From contig NC_133110.1 of assembly GCF_022965805.1 (NCBI RefSeq), forward strand, positions 32,798,790 to 32,862,789: a stretch of DNA of 64,000 nucleotides, written 5' to 3'. The position numbers were made by a program, and so were the translations under genes. How positions within the stretch are numbered: the first letter of the stretch is position 1; each line of letters starts with the position of its first letter. Shown piece by piece: positions 10,059 to 21,791 of this stretch. This DNA is from Primulina eburnea. Its lineage: Eukaryota > Streptophyta > Magnoliopsida > Lamiales > Gesneriaceae. The notes beneath the pieces were generated by a model. That model ran no database searches. It saw only the letters and a list, made by a program, of their open reading frames with translations, and was not told the DNA's origin.

Positions 10059-10350
10059 AAGCTGAAGATTTGAAGATTAATTTTTATTTTAAACTTTTAT
10101 TAAGGTTGTTTATTGTAAAAGCCTTATAGGGCCATTCCTCTTGTAATAGTGTAAAATTAATTTTATATCATAATCTATCTTTTGTAGACTAACATTGATG
10201 ATTACTAATTTCTTGTTAAATACAATGTTAAAATAATAAATCAACATATGTAATGAAATACACATTCAAATAATATTTTATTGTAAAATCAAATAAACTC
10301 ATACAATAATTATTAAATATAAATTTTAAACTATTGATATAATTTTCACC

Positions 10351-10915
10351 ATTAAAATTTAAAATATAACCAAAGAAATAAATTTTCATAAAAATGTTAT
10401 TTTTTTTATTTGTTGAATTAATTAGTTTGATTTCAAAATAATTAAATAATGATATTAAAATATCATATGTAAAAAGTCTAATACCCTGAAAATGCAAATC
10501 AGTTATCATTATAATAATATTTATTATAAAAATTATGTAATATAATGTTTTTACAGTAGAAAATAACTTTTGTATCTTTTGATTGCTCATTAATATGTCT
10601 TTTCATGCATTACATATTTAGAGTTTTGATTCATCATTAAAATTTGAAATATAACCAAAGAAATAAACTTTCATAAAAATTTTTTTTTTTTTGTATTTGT
10701 TGAATTAGTTAGTTTGATTTCAAAATAATTAATAACAATATTAAAATATCATACGTAAAAGTTCTAGTACCCTGAAAAAATGCAAATCAATGATCATTAT
10801 AATAATATTTATTATAAAGATTATTTCATATAATGTTTTTAAAAATAAGTTTGTATGTTTTAATTGCTCATTAATATCTCTTTTCATGCATTATATATTT
10901 AGAGTTTTGATTAAT
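10351..10915. repeat. Two tandem copies of a 285-bp AT-rich unit
   Basis: Unit 1 (10351-10635) and unit 2 (10636 to about 10915) align along their length with small indels. Shared landmarks are ATATAACCAAAGAAATAAA, CAAATCA(G/A)T and CTTTTCATGCATTA. There is no coding content; a frame at 10228-10590 is a by-product of AT-rich sequence. Confidence 0.75.
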
Positions 10916-12528
10916 AATTATTTTGACGATCAAATGCATGTAATTTTTTAGTTATACAATTTAATAAAATAATCAGCCTATAACATATACATTTGTTATA
11001 AATAATTTTTTTTTCAATTTTTTTGAATTTTTACTATCTTTTAAAATCAAAATAAAAATTATATATGTATTATATTATAAATTTTCATATGGCTAGTTAT
11101 TATCTAACTTGAAAGAAAAAATAGGTGCGAATATATATACATATATAATTTTTTACAATCAAATAAGTTTCATATATATTAGTTAATGAAGAATTATTAA
11201 AAAATATATCATTTATATTTTTCATCAAACCTTCATATACGGATCATTGTTATATTTTTTTAATGTATTTGTGTGTTCTTGGCTTTTATTTACTTATGTA
11301 CATTGGATATTTCAAATTATTTGTTTTCGATGATCCATTTTTTAATATCAAATAGGCCGTAATTTTAAGAATTTGAAATCATTTGCTTTTTAAGTTTTAG
11401 AGTTGTAGCATAATCAAAATATATATAATACTTTTGTCACTTGCAAATTTGTAAATAGCGGGAGGCGGTGGCGGGAAGGCCACCGACCGCCCAGGCGGTT
11501 GAATTTTTTTGAGTAACTTTTTTATAGATAATCATGTACATTCATGCAATATAATCACAAATAGTCATCTTTTTTTATGTAAGATGTGTAATTAAATAAT
11601 GTTTAAGTACAAAGAAGTTTAATACAATATAATATCATCTAGATAATGTGCAAATAATTATATAAATACAAACTAACAAAATAATTAATAAAGATGCATC
11701 ATAATATTAATGCTATTATGTTAACAAAGTAATATAATTACTTTTATAAAAAACTAAGTTTTAAAACTGTTGGCTCATCGTCTCCGAACTCAATGATAAT
11801 GGACTATGAACACGATGTTCCGACACAAAACATTGAAGCAGCAAAGACCTAAGAGGTTGAAAAGACCAACAAAGAGCTTAAATGAAACCACAGAGCCTGC
11901 ATTTACAGCTATCCCTCCAGTATTTCAAGACCAGAATCAAATCACACCAGTTCCCTGAACCAGTACCGGGGATACACCAATCTAAACTTCCTAGTTTCAT
12001 ATATTGAACACTGGCTGCGGAAGAAGGTTACCGGACCGATGCACAGGAGACAAGAGTCAAAGTTGAGCTTCCCCTTACATTTTTTGGTGGTAGAATGAAG
12101 GTAATTGAGGGAAATCAAATATATTATGTATTATTGTGGTAGGACGTTACAAGCGGATATCCTGGTGAAAAATTAGAAATATAGTTCTAGTGTATAAAAG
12201 GAAAATAGTTCCTATTTACCAACTCTCATATCTAATGTAAAAACGATCATGGGATGAATTGAATGGAGCATTCTGAATCCTTATCAAATTCAAGTTTGAT
12301 ATGAAATCTACAAGTTAAAACTTTCTTTTACCCTAACATGTCATTTGTCAATCTAACGCTGGAGAGACTAGTAATCTTTAGCTAAGCAGATACGATGATA
12401 AATTAAGGTTACTTGTGTCCAGAGAAAAATCGATTTTTTATTTATTATTACGGATAACAATAACAATTAACTCCAACCTAATTCTTAACTTATTCGAACA
12501 TTTACTCATTGGCTACAATTACTTGACA
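10916..12528. other. AT-rich intergenic sequence with one GC-rich patch
   Basis: Most of this stretch is AT-rich and featureless. At about 11455-11506 a sharp GC-rich patch (GGAGGCGGTGGCGGG and ACCGCCCAGGCGG) resembles the GGCGG-type ends of the element at 45.9-46.4 kb. From about 11760 to 12110 the base composition is more even, but I recognise no protein. Confidence 0.4.
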
Positions 12529-12831
12529 CTATTGATATGAGCAACGAATGAATGAATCGAGCTCGAGTCGAGAAACACCATCTTCCTCGGTCGACTGTCG
12601 CATGGCAGCACCCAACTTCTCAGCTCTCTTCCTTATCTCTTCCCCATCTTCTGATGCCATCAATGTCTTCACGACATCCGCAATAGCCGAAGCCCTCACC
12701 ACTTCTCCACTTGGATCCCATTCCCTCACAACAATCCCCACTTTCAATATCTGGGTTATGAGGAAAGCATTTCTTGGTTGGTCCGAGTGCATTGGCCATG
12801 CTGCTCATAACATGTCTCTTGACAAGGCGTG
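12529..12831 (-). pseudogene. C-terminal fragment of a UDP-glycosyltransferase
   Basis: On the minus strand the frame reads WPMHSDQPRNA, followed by a typical UGT tail (ILKVGIVVREW, then AIADVVKTLMASEDGEEIR and RAEKLGAAMR) and a stop at 12529-12531. WPMHSDQPRNA is the C-terminal part of the PSPG sugar-donor box, with the His-Ser-Asp-Gln signature shared by zeatin O-glucosyltransferase-like enzymes. Only about 85-90 residues remain, whereas the family is about 450-480 residues long. The start of the PSPG box and the whole acceptor domain are missing. The surviving frame is otherwise clean, so truncation may be recent. Confidence 0.75.
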
Positions 12832-13799
12832 ATCAAAACATCTTCTGATGTTGTCTCAAGGGCAAACAAAATAAATAAATAAATAAATAATTTTTTTAAA
12901 AAAAAACAAAAATTTACTTTTGTTTTATCTAATCTATTTGTTCTCATGACTTTCACATTTTCTCTCAGCAGCTTCGATCATCAATCCACCATTTCCCCCA
13001 CCACATCAACAGAAAGCTTTGCTCTACGATGCTCAACAATTTACAGGGGAGTTCTCTAAATTCCCTTGTACTTTTACTTTCTGCATTATGTATCCACTTT
13101 TTGTGTCTAAGGATTTTGCCACATATATGTGTGGGAGGGGTATATAACTTTATTTCTAGTTTCAATTTCTATTATTTTTTGCATTTTTATTCAAAAAATT
13201 TTATGAAAAATGAAAAAAAAGAAAAGAAGAGGGAGAGCAAGTACGACTTAGATCCATAAAGCATCTAGTGTTTATTCATTATCTATTTCATTTGAATCTT
13301 GAATGTCTCTGATGCGAGTCTATGAAAAAACTAATGTTTTCTTTGTGTGCAACTGATTTTGCATTTTTACTACTACATTTATTGATAGTTAATCTTGATG
13401 ATATGTTGAAATGACAAGTGTATGTTGTCTAACACATACCATTATTCTTTGGTGAGCTTTGAGCATGTGAGCAAAGATTATATCATGCTCTATTTTATTT
13501 GATTGTGTGTTGGTCATGCATTATTATTTTTTTCTAGAACTTGCAATATTATATATGTCTTTGTTGACACCTTGTGATGGATTAGAGGCATAAAAAAAGG
13601 TAAAGGGCATTATCTTCAATTCGTTTTCTTTCGCATCATCAGTGTCGTTCTTTTGAGCATACCCTGATTCATTTACCCCTAGTGATCCAAGTTCGAGCTT
13701 CAACCTATTCGTTGGAAAATAACCACGTTACAAGCCATGATAAATCCTTTTTATTGGTTATCCCTCTATTTGAACCTTGAATTGGAGAATCATACAGAA
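12832..13799. other. Intergenic sequence, no gene seen
   Basis: It holds an (AAAT)n/poly-A stretch near 12868-12910 and otherwise unique AT-rich sequence. No frame shows protein-like composition. Confidence 0.4.
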
Positions 13800-16535
13800 A
13801 CGTCCATTATTCGTTTTCTTAAAAAGTACTGAATTTTTTTTAAAAAAACCCTCACAAATTCGGTCTAACCTATACAAAAATATATAAAATATTTTTGACA
13901 CTATTTTAAAAATGAACAACCGATTATATTTGAAAATGAATGGAAATAGTTCAAAACGTAAAATCTTCCAACTTTTTCAGCTCCTAACTTAGCAACATTG
14001 CTAAAACTAACAATTTCTGAAAAAACCACTCAAAAGCATAATCAAAGTCGTAAAAATATCTTTAATATAAACTTAAAATCCTAAATCATAAACATGAGTG
14101 CGGAAAACTACTAGCGCTGGTCCTCGGGTTATGTGCACCTTCAGTCTAGTCAGATCAACTATCAAGACCTCCATTATCTTTGTTATAATATTCACCTGCA
14201 TCGATCACACCTAATGAGTCTAAAGAATCAACACACCATATCCTTGATAACATATAATATCTATACAGATCACATGCAACAGTGAAAATACTTTTACGTA
14301 AGATATCATTTTTCATAATCATGCATAAAATTAAACATTTTCTATATCAAGATAAACATATTGATATTTATATCATCATAAACATATTCATATTCATCAT
14401 ATACATATACGTATTCCTTTTTCGTTGAATTCAGATCGTTAATTGTGACTTTCATATTTGTATAGAGGCGATAGATCCATCTATACGTAAGCGGGGATAT
14501 CGGCGACACTCTTACCTGTCAACTGAGCATTGGCCTTGCGTATTAACATATCATCGAATTCATATTAGTCACAATTACTTCACATCTTTTAACATTTCAT
14601 ATCCTTATCACTTGATAAAATCCATGCATATAAATACCATTTTCTTTTAAACCAAGTATGCAACATATCTTTTAATGTTAACATTTCATCATAAAATTCC
14701 ATAAACATTTAAAATAATCATATTAACATATAAAACAGCATTCATAGCACTGCCATGACATTTACTATTTTCTAGGTATAAAATGATCGTTTTACCCCTA
14801 GACGTAAAATTTCACGATTTCGACTTTTTCTTATTTCCGTTAACTCTAGACCATCCCAAATAATTATTTAAGCTTAGATAAATTTTCTCATATTTTTTTA
14901 TTTATTCTTTAATCATAACTTATTAATTCGTTTTAACACCGAATTAAATCAAACTTTAATATAAAATTTTCAAATTTAAACATAGAATTTTAATATTTAT
15001 TTTGCTCCTGTGAACCATGATTCGACCTCCGTTGAACCATGTTTCAAACTTTAGCCAATTAAACCCAATTTTTTGAACCATGACCCAAACCCTCGTTTTT
15101 CACGAGCCGCACCCAAGCAATCCTGAGCCAGCACCTGACCAGACCTCCCTTGGACCCTACAGAACCCTTGTAACCCCTAGGACTCGACCCTAACTCATTC
15201 GAAGCCCCCTACAACAGCAGAAAACTGCGGTCGAGCAACCTTGCTAGCCTAGGACTCTTCGCACCCAACCAGGACCCTCGCCCTCGAGCCAACACCGAGC
15301 CCAACCCTTCGTAAACCCTCTCAGGACTCTAACTGACCTAGCCTGGACACATGACCCCAGCCGCGAATCCCCCCCTCGCTACTGCTCTCTCGGGTAGCTT
15401 GGGGAAGAGTCCTTGTGCGCTTGGACTCTTCCCTAGCCGTCTAACTCGAGTCCTAGCGTGGCTAGGACTCCCCTCCTGACCCAACCATGTCCCAGCCCAA
15501 CCCTGATCGCCCCCAAGCCGAGCCATGCATGGTTTACCCCTTAACTCGAGCCCCTTGACACAAAAAATTGATCATTCGGTTCCAGCTTGGTTCGTATCTC
15601 GTGTGAAGCTTATCATGTGCCCTGTAGGACCCTTAACTCGTGTACAAACAACCCATATACATTCCATAATCATGGTAGCCCCTTCACGCAAGTAATCATC
15701 AAGTTTTAGATCAAAAATCACACTTTAAAACCCATATTTTGCATAAAAACGAAAATAATAAAAAGCGTAACTTGTTTTTCATGAAAATCATATCAAATAC
15801 ATATTTAGGGTGTGATAGATGAGAAAAGGAAGATTTATGGCATGTCTTTGCGTATTTAACACACGAAATTTCGTTGACGATGAGAAGGACGACGATGAAC
15901 GGAGAACCTTTGCTTGAAACCTTCACAACAAAATTTTTCCTTGCTGATGCTTCGTATGTGCGTGAGTTTATTGAGAGAAAAATAGTCCTTGTGGTAATTG
16001 GGGTGAGGGCCATGTATAATGAAATAATAGTATGGGGTTTGGGCTTAAATAATAATTGTGCAAGCTTGGGCCCATTAGTATGACTTATTAGGTCCAAGAA
16101 GCCCAATTGTGCATTTAAAATTTATTTCATTTAAGAAAATTTGTGAAATTATTAGCCGAGTTGTCAAAATATTCGTAATTTTGTTGAAAATCGAATACCG
16201 ATAAAAATTACGTCTCGGCGTATAAAATCGTCTCAAAACTCTTTATTTTCAAAAATAACAAAAAACATCAACCTTCTTTTAAATAATTAAAAACAATTAT
16301 TTAATAAAATTATTTTCTATTTTTCAACCATCGGTCTCCGTTCCTCGATTGCATCTCGAATAACCTTTAAAAATTCATTTTTATCCATTCATGCAGAAAA
16401 GTACATTTCAAACATGTAAATATGCACATCATAATTAATTTATGAAATTAAAGCAATTTCATTAAAATACATAAGAAGTTGATAATCTTGCATGCATGTG
16501 GTTCAAGTGGACCTTCAAATTTTCAAGAGGTTACA
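13800..16535 (-). mobile_element. Ty3/gypsy-type long terminal repeat, copy 1
   Basis: Read on the minus strand it begins TGTAACCTCTTG at 16535 and shares landmarks with the copies at 48.9-50.0 and 57.0-59.6 kb. Shared blocks are a CATGCTTGGTTTAAAAG-like box, a GATGGATC(C/T)ATCG box, AAAGTCACA, and a C-rich segment full of ACCC/CCTAG motifs (15000-15560). It has no internal retroelement domains. The left end is not sharply defined. A long LTR of this type is typical of chromovirus (Del/Tekay-like) elements, which I infer and cannot confirm. Confidence 0.55.
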
Positions 16536-16869
16536 CATACAAACTTTTCACATTTACCATCGCTTTGAGCCAAGAAAATGCAAATTGTTAAGATAGTGAT
16601 TCATGCTCGAAGTCGTTGTCTCAAAAACTTCTTATGCAAAAAAAAAAAGAAAAAAAGAAAGAGAAATGATAAAAAAATATATATGAATAAAAAAGAAAAA
16701 AAAACGGGAGTGAGAAGGAAAATAAGAGCAACGAAAAAAAATGTGTTCTTGGATGTTATAACGAGATTGAAGATATTATTGTTAGCAGGATGCAATTGTC
16801 TCTGTGAAAAGTGGGTATGTGTTCTTTTGTTCCATAAACTGTTGTACTTCTTTCTTATCTGACCTCTAG

Positions 16870-19215
16870 CCAAAGTACAACTCATTTATAGCCCTTGTTT
16901 GTGCGTTTCAATCCATTCATTTGGTGAAGGATGTGATATATTTGCAAACCCTTGTCAATGGTTTTTTTAGAGAGAAATTGTTTCACCTCATATAACATAT
17001 CCTTCACATCAAATTTTTTAGAGAGAAATTGTTTCACCTCATATAACAAACCCTTGTCATTGATTGCAAGTAATATATCATCCACGTTAAGAATAAGGAA
17101 ACAAATTTTATTTCTATTGACCTTCTGGTATATACATTGATTTATGATGTTCTCTACGAATCCGAGTGAAGAGATAACAATCATGAAATTTCAAATATAA
17201 TTGACGGGAAGCTTGTTTCAATCCATATATAGATTTCTTAAGCTTACATATCAAGTGGTCACCATTACTAAAGAAGAATTCTTCAGGTTATTTCATATAA
17301 ACCTCTTCCTCTAATTCTCCGTTGAGAAAATCTGTTTTCACATCTATTTTTTGTAAAATCTAAGTCAAAATGTGCAACTAATGCTAGAATGATACTGACA
17401 GAATCTTTCTTAGATACATGAAAAAAAGTCTCCTTATAGTCGATTCCTTCTGCTGAGTGAATCCTTTAGCTACGAGTCTTGCTTATCTTTCAATGTTGCC
17501 TAATGAGTCTTTCTTTGTTTTGAAAACCCATTTACATCCAATGGCTTTTAAACCATCAGGCAACTGAACAAGAACCCATAATTCATTAAATGACATAGAA
17601 TTCATTTCTTCTTTCATAGCATTAAACCATAATTTTAACTCATTACAACTCATGGCTTGTAAAAACATTTCAGGATCATTTTTGACTCCAATGTTAAAAT
17701 CCGATTCTTGTAAATACACAACATAATCACTAGATATAGCTGATCTTCTTATTCTAGTAGACATTCTTAGATTGTTTGGTTGATCAACAATTTCTTGTTG
17801 TTCTTCATTAACAACTTGATCTACTGGATTTTCATCAACGATTTGTGGAACTTCAATAATTTCTTGCCACATCCGTTTGGCCTTGAGAGGTGTGAATAAC
17901 AACTAATCTATCATTTGAATAAGATGGTTGTGAATTAATGTGATCTTTCTCAAGAACTGTGTCATTTGAATAATCATTCCCATCAAATCATTCTCAAGAA
18001 ATTTTGAATGTTTTGATTCCACAATTCTAGTGTTGTGAAATGGACAATAGATTCTGTACTCTTTGGATTTTTCTGCGTACCCGATGAAATATCCACTTAT
18101 AGTTCTTGGGTCTAGTTTCTTTTCATGTGGGTTGTAAACTCTTATTTCTTAAGGATAACCCTAAACGCATATATGTTGCAAACTTGGTTTCCATCCTTTA
18201 AATAATTCAAATAGCGTCTTTGGCACAACCTTAGTTGGAACTCAGTTTCATAAATACACAGTTGTCTTAAGAGTTTCAATAAACAAGGATTTAGAAAGTT
18301 TGGAGCTACTAAACATGCTCATCACCATGTCCAATAGTGTTCGGTTTCTCCTCTCAGCTACACCATTTTGGTCCGGAGAACCAGACATAGTATATTGGGC
18401 AACAATCTCATGTTCCTAGAGAAACTTCGCAAACGGACTAGGTGACTGTCCTTTCTCAGTGTATCTACTATAATATTCTCCACATCTACCAGTTCTCACG
18501 ATCTTAATTTGTTTATCACATTACTTCTCCACTTCAGCCTTAAAAACCTTAAAGACTTCAAGTGCTTCGTTTTTGTTATGAAACATGTAGATATACATGT
18601 ATCATTAGTAATCATCATTGAAAGAAATGAAATATTTCGGACTTTGTATGTCCATATCTGGACAACAAATATCTGAAGGTATGATTTCTAATATTTCTGT
18701 TCTCCTCTTGGTATCCTTTTCAAAATTATTGGTCCGCTTTCCCTTTATGCAGTCCACACAGGTCTCAAATCAATAAAATCTAAAGTACTAAGTTCTCCAT
18801 CATTCACTAATCTTTTAACCCTCTCTATGGAGATGTGTCTCAATCTCTTGTGCCACAATATAGAATAATCTTCATTTATAACACATATTTTAATACATCT
18901 CTGAACATCCATAGTGATGTTATTATTTTGTAAAGAAATAAAGAAAAGAACATCAATCATTGTATAATTTCCAACAATATTTGATTTATAAAATAAATTT
19001 ATTGATCTATCCAAAAACTAAAATGAATAACCAAATGGTACAAGATTTGAAACCAAAATAAATTCTTAGAAAAACTAAGAACATAAAATATCTTTTCCAA
19101 TTTTAAAATAAAACCACTATCCAATATAAGGCAGCAAGTCCCAATAGCCTCCACATGCGAAGACATCTTGTTTCCTGAATAGATGTCCCGCTCATTAGGG
19201 ATGAGCATTCGGTTA
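16870..19215 (-). pseudogene. Decayed Ty1/copia pol fragment
   Basis: Minus-strand blocks follow copia order. A pre-integrase zinc-finger-like stretch (LWHKRLRHISIERVKRL) lies near 18840. Integrase remnants lie near 18000-18500. A pre-reverse-transcriptase block ends WVFKTKKDSLGNIER (17483-17902). A reverse-transcriptase piece has the catalytic VDD in LNVDDILL (about 17088-17100). Many stops and shifts intervene. Gag, RNase H and LTRs are not seen. The right end abuts the AACCGAA element at 19.2 kb. Confidence 0.8.
16961..17062. repeat. 54-bp tandem duplication inside the copia reverse-transcriptase remnant
   Basis: The segment containing TTAGAGAGAAATTGTTTCAC occurs twice with a 54-bp period, so LYEVKQFLSKK appears twice in the conceptual protein. 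A two-copy in-frame duplication of this kind is a lesion, not a family feature. Confidence 0.8.
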
Positions 19216-19732
19216 ATTCGGTTACCGACCGAACCGAATTAGCCATAACCGAACCGAACCGAAATATTTAGCCATAACCGAACCGACCAAATTAATTTTC
19301 ATAACCGATGAAAACCGAACCGAATTAAAATCGATTAATTCAGTCTGTGACCGAATTACCGATTAATTTTAAAAAATTGTAATTTAACTTTAATTATATA
19401 TGTAATTTTTTTTAACACTATAGTTTACACAAATGCATAAAAACATAAAATCACACATATTACAAATGTATAAGTTTTATTTGAACACAATTAATACATA
19501 TTATATCGATTTTAAAATAAAAAATTAAAATATTTATAAAAATTGATAAATAAATTTTTTTATTAAATAATAATATTTTTTTATCGGTTAATTCGGTTAA
19601 CCGATTTCAAAATTTTGAAAACCGTAACCGATATAACCGATTTTTTTATTTTGAAAACCGAATTTCCGAAATAACCGAATCGAATTTTCGAATTGGCTCG
19701 ATTCGATCGGTTAATTCGGTTTAACCGAAATA
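19200..19732. repeat. AACCGAA-type AT-rich element
   Basis: Dense AACCGAA/GGTTAATTCGG motifs at both ends surround a core of about 200 bp that is nearly all A and T. It begins GATGAGCATTCGG and ends in TTCGGTTTAACCGAAAT. It lies about 150 bp downstream of the stop codon of the helicase-nuclease gene, close to where transcription of that gene should end. Confidence 0.55.
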
Positions 19733-19883
19733 AATTAAAAAATTAATTTTTTCCAAACTCAGCATCAAGGTTGGTTCAAAGAATGGAAGTGTCTTCTATT
19801 CTTACATTAAACAAATTACAACAGAATGACAGATAAACGAGTGAAATTCTAACCACAACCATGTAAAAAAAAATCTTGATAGT

Positions 19884-21755
19884 TCAAGATTTTTCGTCGT
19901 CTTTTTCAATTTTCGCAACTTCCAGGGCTGCATCTTTTAGAAAAGATAGTTGTGCAGAAACAGACAGTTTCTCATGTTCTTCAATCCCTTTTTTACCCGT
20001 TATCACTTCAGATTCTACATTGCAATGAACTTGTACGAATTCTGATGGATCACAGGGATTTTCGGATTCTTGGCACTGTCCTTTCTTGTCAAGAACTCGA
20101 GTAAAGTCACCATTCACAGGGCAGATGACTTGTGAACAACGATTATCAAGTAGTTCTTTCACTAGATTTTCGTCCTTGGTTACTTTCACATTTGCTCCAG
20201 AATATGCACTTCCAGGAATATTGATAAGTAGATCATGCTCTATGTTGTTATGTTGGAACCTTAAATCAGAGTCCTGTAGACAAAATGAGCACAAAATATT
20301 TTATTCTAAATAAGGCGGGCATTCAAGATCATGGCAAGGTAATAAAGCACATGGAGCTTGCAAATTAGAAGAGAGAATTTAAAACCTGCGAGAAACATAC
20401 CATAATGAACGAACAAACTATTGGTACTTGTTTTTAAGGCAGGCATTCAGATCATGACAAGGTGTTGAACACATGAAGCTTGCAATTATGATATCATAAA
20501 AGTTGAACTCTGATCGACGAAATATAACACACTGAACACAAAATTTTGGTACCAATTTTTCTACCCTGAATACTGATTGATCACGATATAGCAGAACTAA
20601 CTACCAAATAAAAGAAAATGCAAATCCTAAAATTCATCAAGATGAGTATAGATCATTTGTCACATTATACTCTGTTTTCTGATTTATCGTGTACATCTTT
20701 TGAGAGTCGAGCTAAACTTTCAACAGCATGAAAATGGTTTCTATGATATCATCGACCAGTAAACACTTGTCAACAAAAAAGACCTTATTTTAGTTGGACT
20801 AGCACACAACCTGTACTACATTATTGATATGCCAAGATTTGTTGGCATCTGTGAGGCCATTCATGATGTCTTTGAGTTGTTTCTTAGCCTTGTTTCTAGC
20901 AATACGCCGTTCTGCACATTGTGCAGTAGTAACAGCAGCATGACAAGCAACACAAAGGGTCCTCATGTTCTCTAGTTTGCATTCACCTGGAGAACTCAAT
21001 AAAGAGAATTCATCAAATCAAAGGTGTTATTTTGTTCATGCATTGGAAACTTGAGTTCATTCTTCAAATAGCATCGATATTTTCAGAAAAAAACAAAATA
21101 AGGCACGAACCTCCCCCTTTATACACGGGTATGATGTGGTCTGCATGCCAAGCGTTGCCTTCTATTGGGTCATGAACAAGCTTGTCCAGTCTGTAAAATT
21201 CCAAACAAAAACTTGATTCTAAAGACAGATTGAAATACAACAGATGCATAGCTCTCGTACCGGTTCTAAACAATTGAAACAACATAGTTTTCCTGGCACC
21301 CTAAAATCATCTACTCCACAAATGGATAAAGAAATGGAAGGGGCTACAAGCTTTTGTTTGAGGCACACCGCACACCAAACATATCATGAACCTCACAGTC
21401 ATTTGCTTATGCATAACAACACTATCCAGTCATTTAATCCACTCTTGCACTTCATTCAGAATCTCAGATTGAGAATAAATCTACATAAATGTTAAAACAA
21501 TGCACAGAAAAACCAGCAAAACTCCAAGTCAGCACAAGCCACCAAGATAATCATGTCCAAACATGGAACGTGTGTGCATGGCTTATTTTTTATGTGGTGC
21601 ATATAATGCATTAATGCCTTCCACTTTATTATTTATTTATTTATTATTATTATTATTAATCAGCAAAACACCCAGAGAATGACAAATATAACCCTTAAAT
21701 AATTTAATTAATTAATTTAACTATACGGTGCATGTGTTGCACTAGTGTCTTCCAC

Positions 21756-21791
<36 letters not shown>

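Larger units (their letters stand above)
6309..10144. mobile_element. Head-to-head inverted repeat of a caulimovirid-like (endogenous pararetrovirus) sequence
   Basis: Two arms (6309-8180 and 8299-10144, about 1.87 and 1.85 kb) are reverse complements of each other with scattered substitutions and small indels. A 118-bp unpaired centre separates them. Each arm carries degenerate coding sequence, an acidic C-terminal stretch, a promoter-like segment and a short downstream coding piece, in the same order going outward. The promoter layout (paired ACGTGTC boxes, then a TATA box TTATTTAAGG and a CTTTGTGATCCACACACC leader) resembles caulimovirid pregenomic promoters. The coding part resembles plant-genome sequences I associate with endogenous pararetrovirus movement/coat-type proteins, but I see no reverse transcriptase. 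All frames are broken. Assignment to Caulimoviridae is probable, not proven; an unusual LTR-element relative is the alternative. Confidence 0.6.
8299..10144 (+). repeat. Right arm of the inverted repeat
   Basis: It is the reverse complement of the left arm, slightly shorter because of small deletions. It holds the best-preserved coding frame (8719-9003). Confidence 0.85.

Noticed and set aside
10228..10590. 120-codon minus-strand frame rich in Ile, Asn and Tyr
   Set aside because: It falls in the AT-rich tandem unit. The second copy has lost the frame and the composition follows base bias.
12548..12832. Plus-strand frame of 94 codons over the UGT fragment
   Set aside because: It is antisense to a clear UGT C-terminus with WPMHSDQPRNA.
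15338..15526. GC-rich minus-strand frame
   Set aside because: It lies in the C-rich block of the gypsy LTR, which recurs without an open frame in copy 3.
16578..16885. Lys-rich plus frame and Phe-rich minus frame
   Set aside because: Both arise from an A-rich simple-sequence stretch.
20086..20313. Plus-strand frame over the last exon of the helicase-nuclease gene
   Set aside because: It is antisense to exon 23, whose reading frame is fixed by the splice phase of 22 upstream exons.
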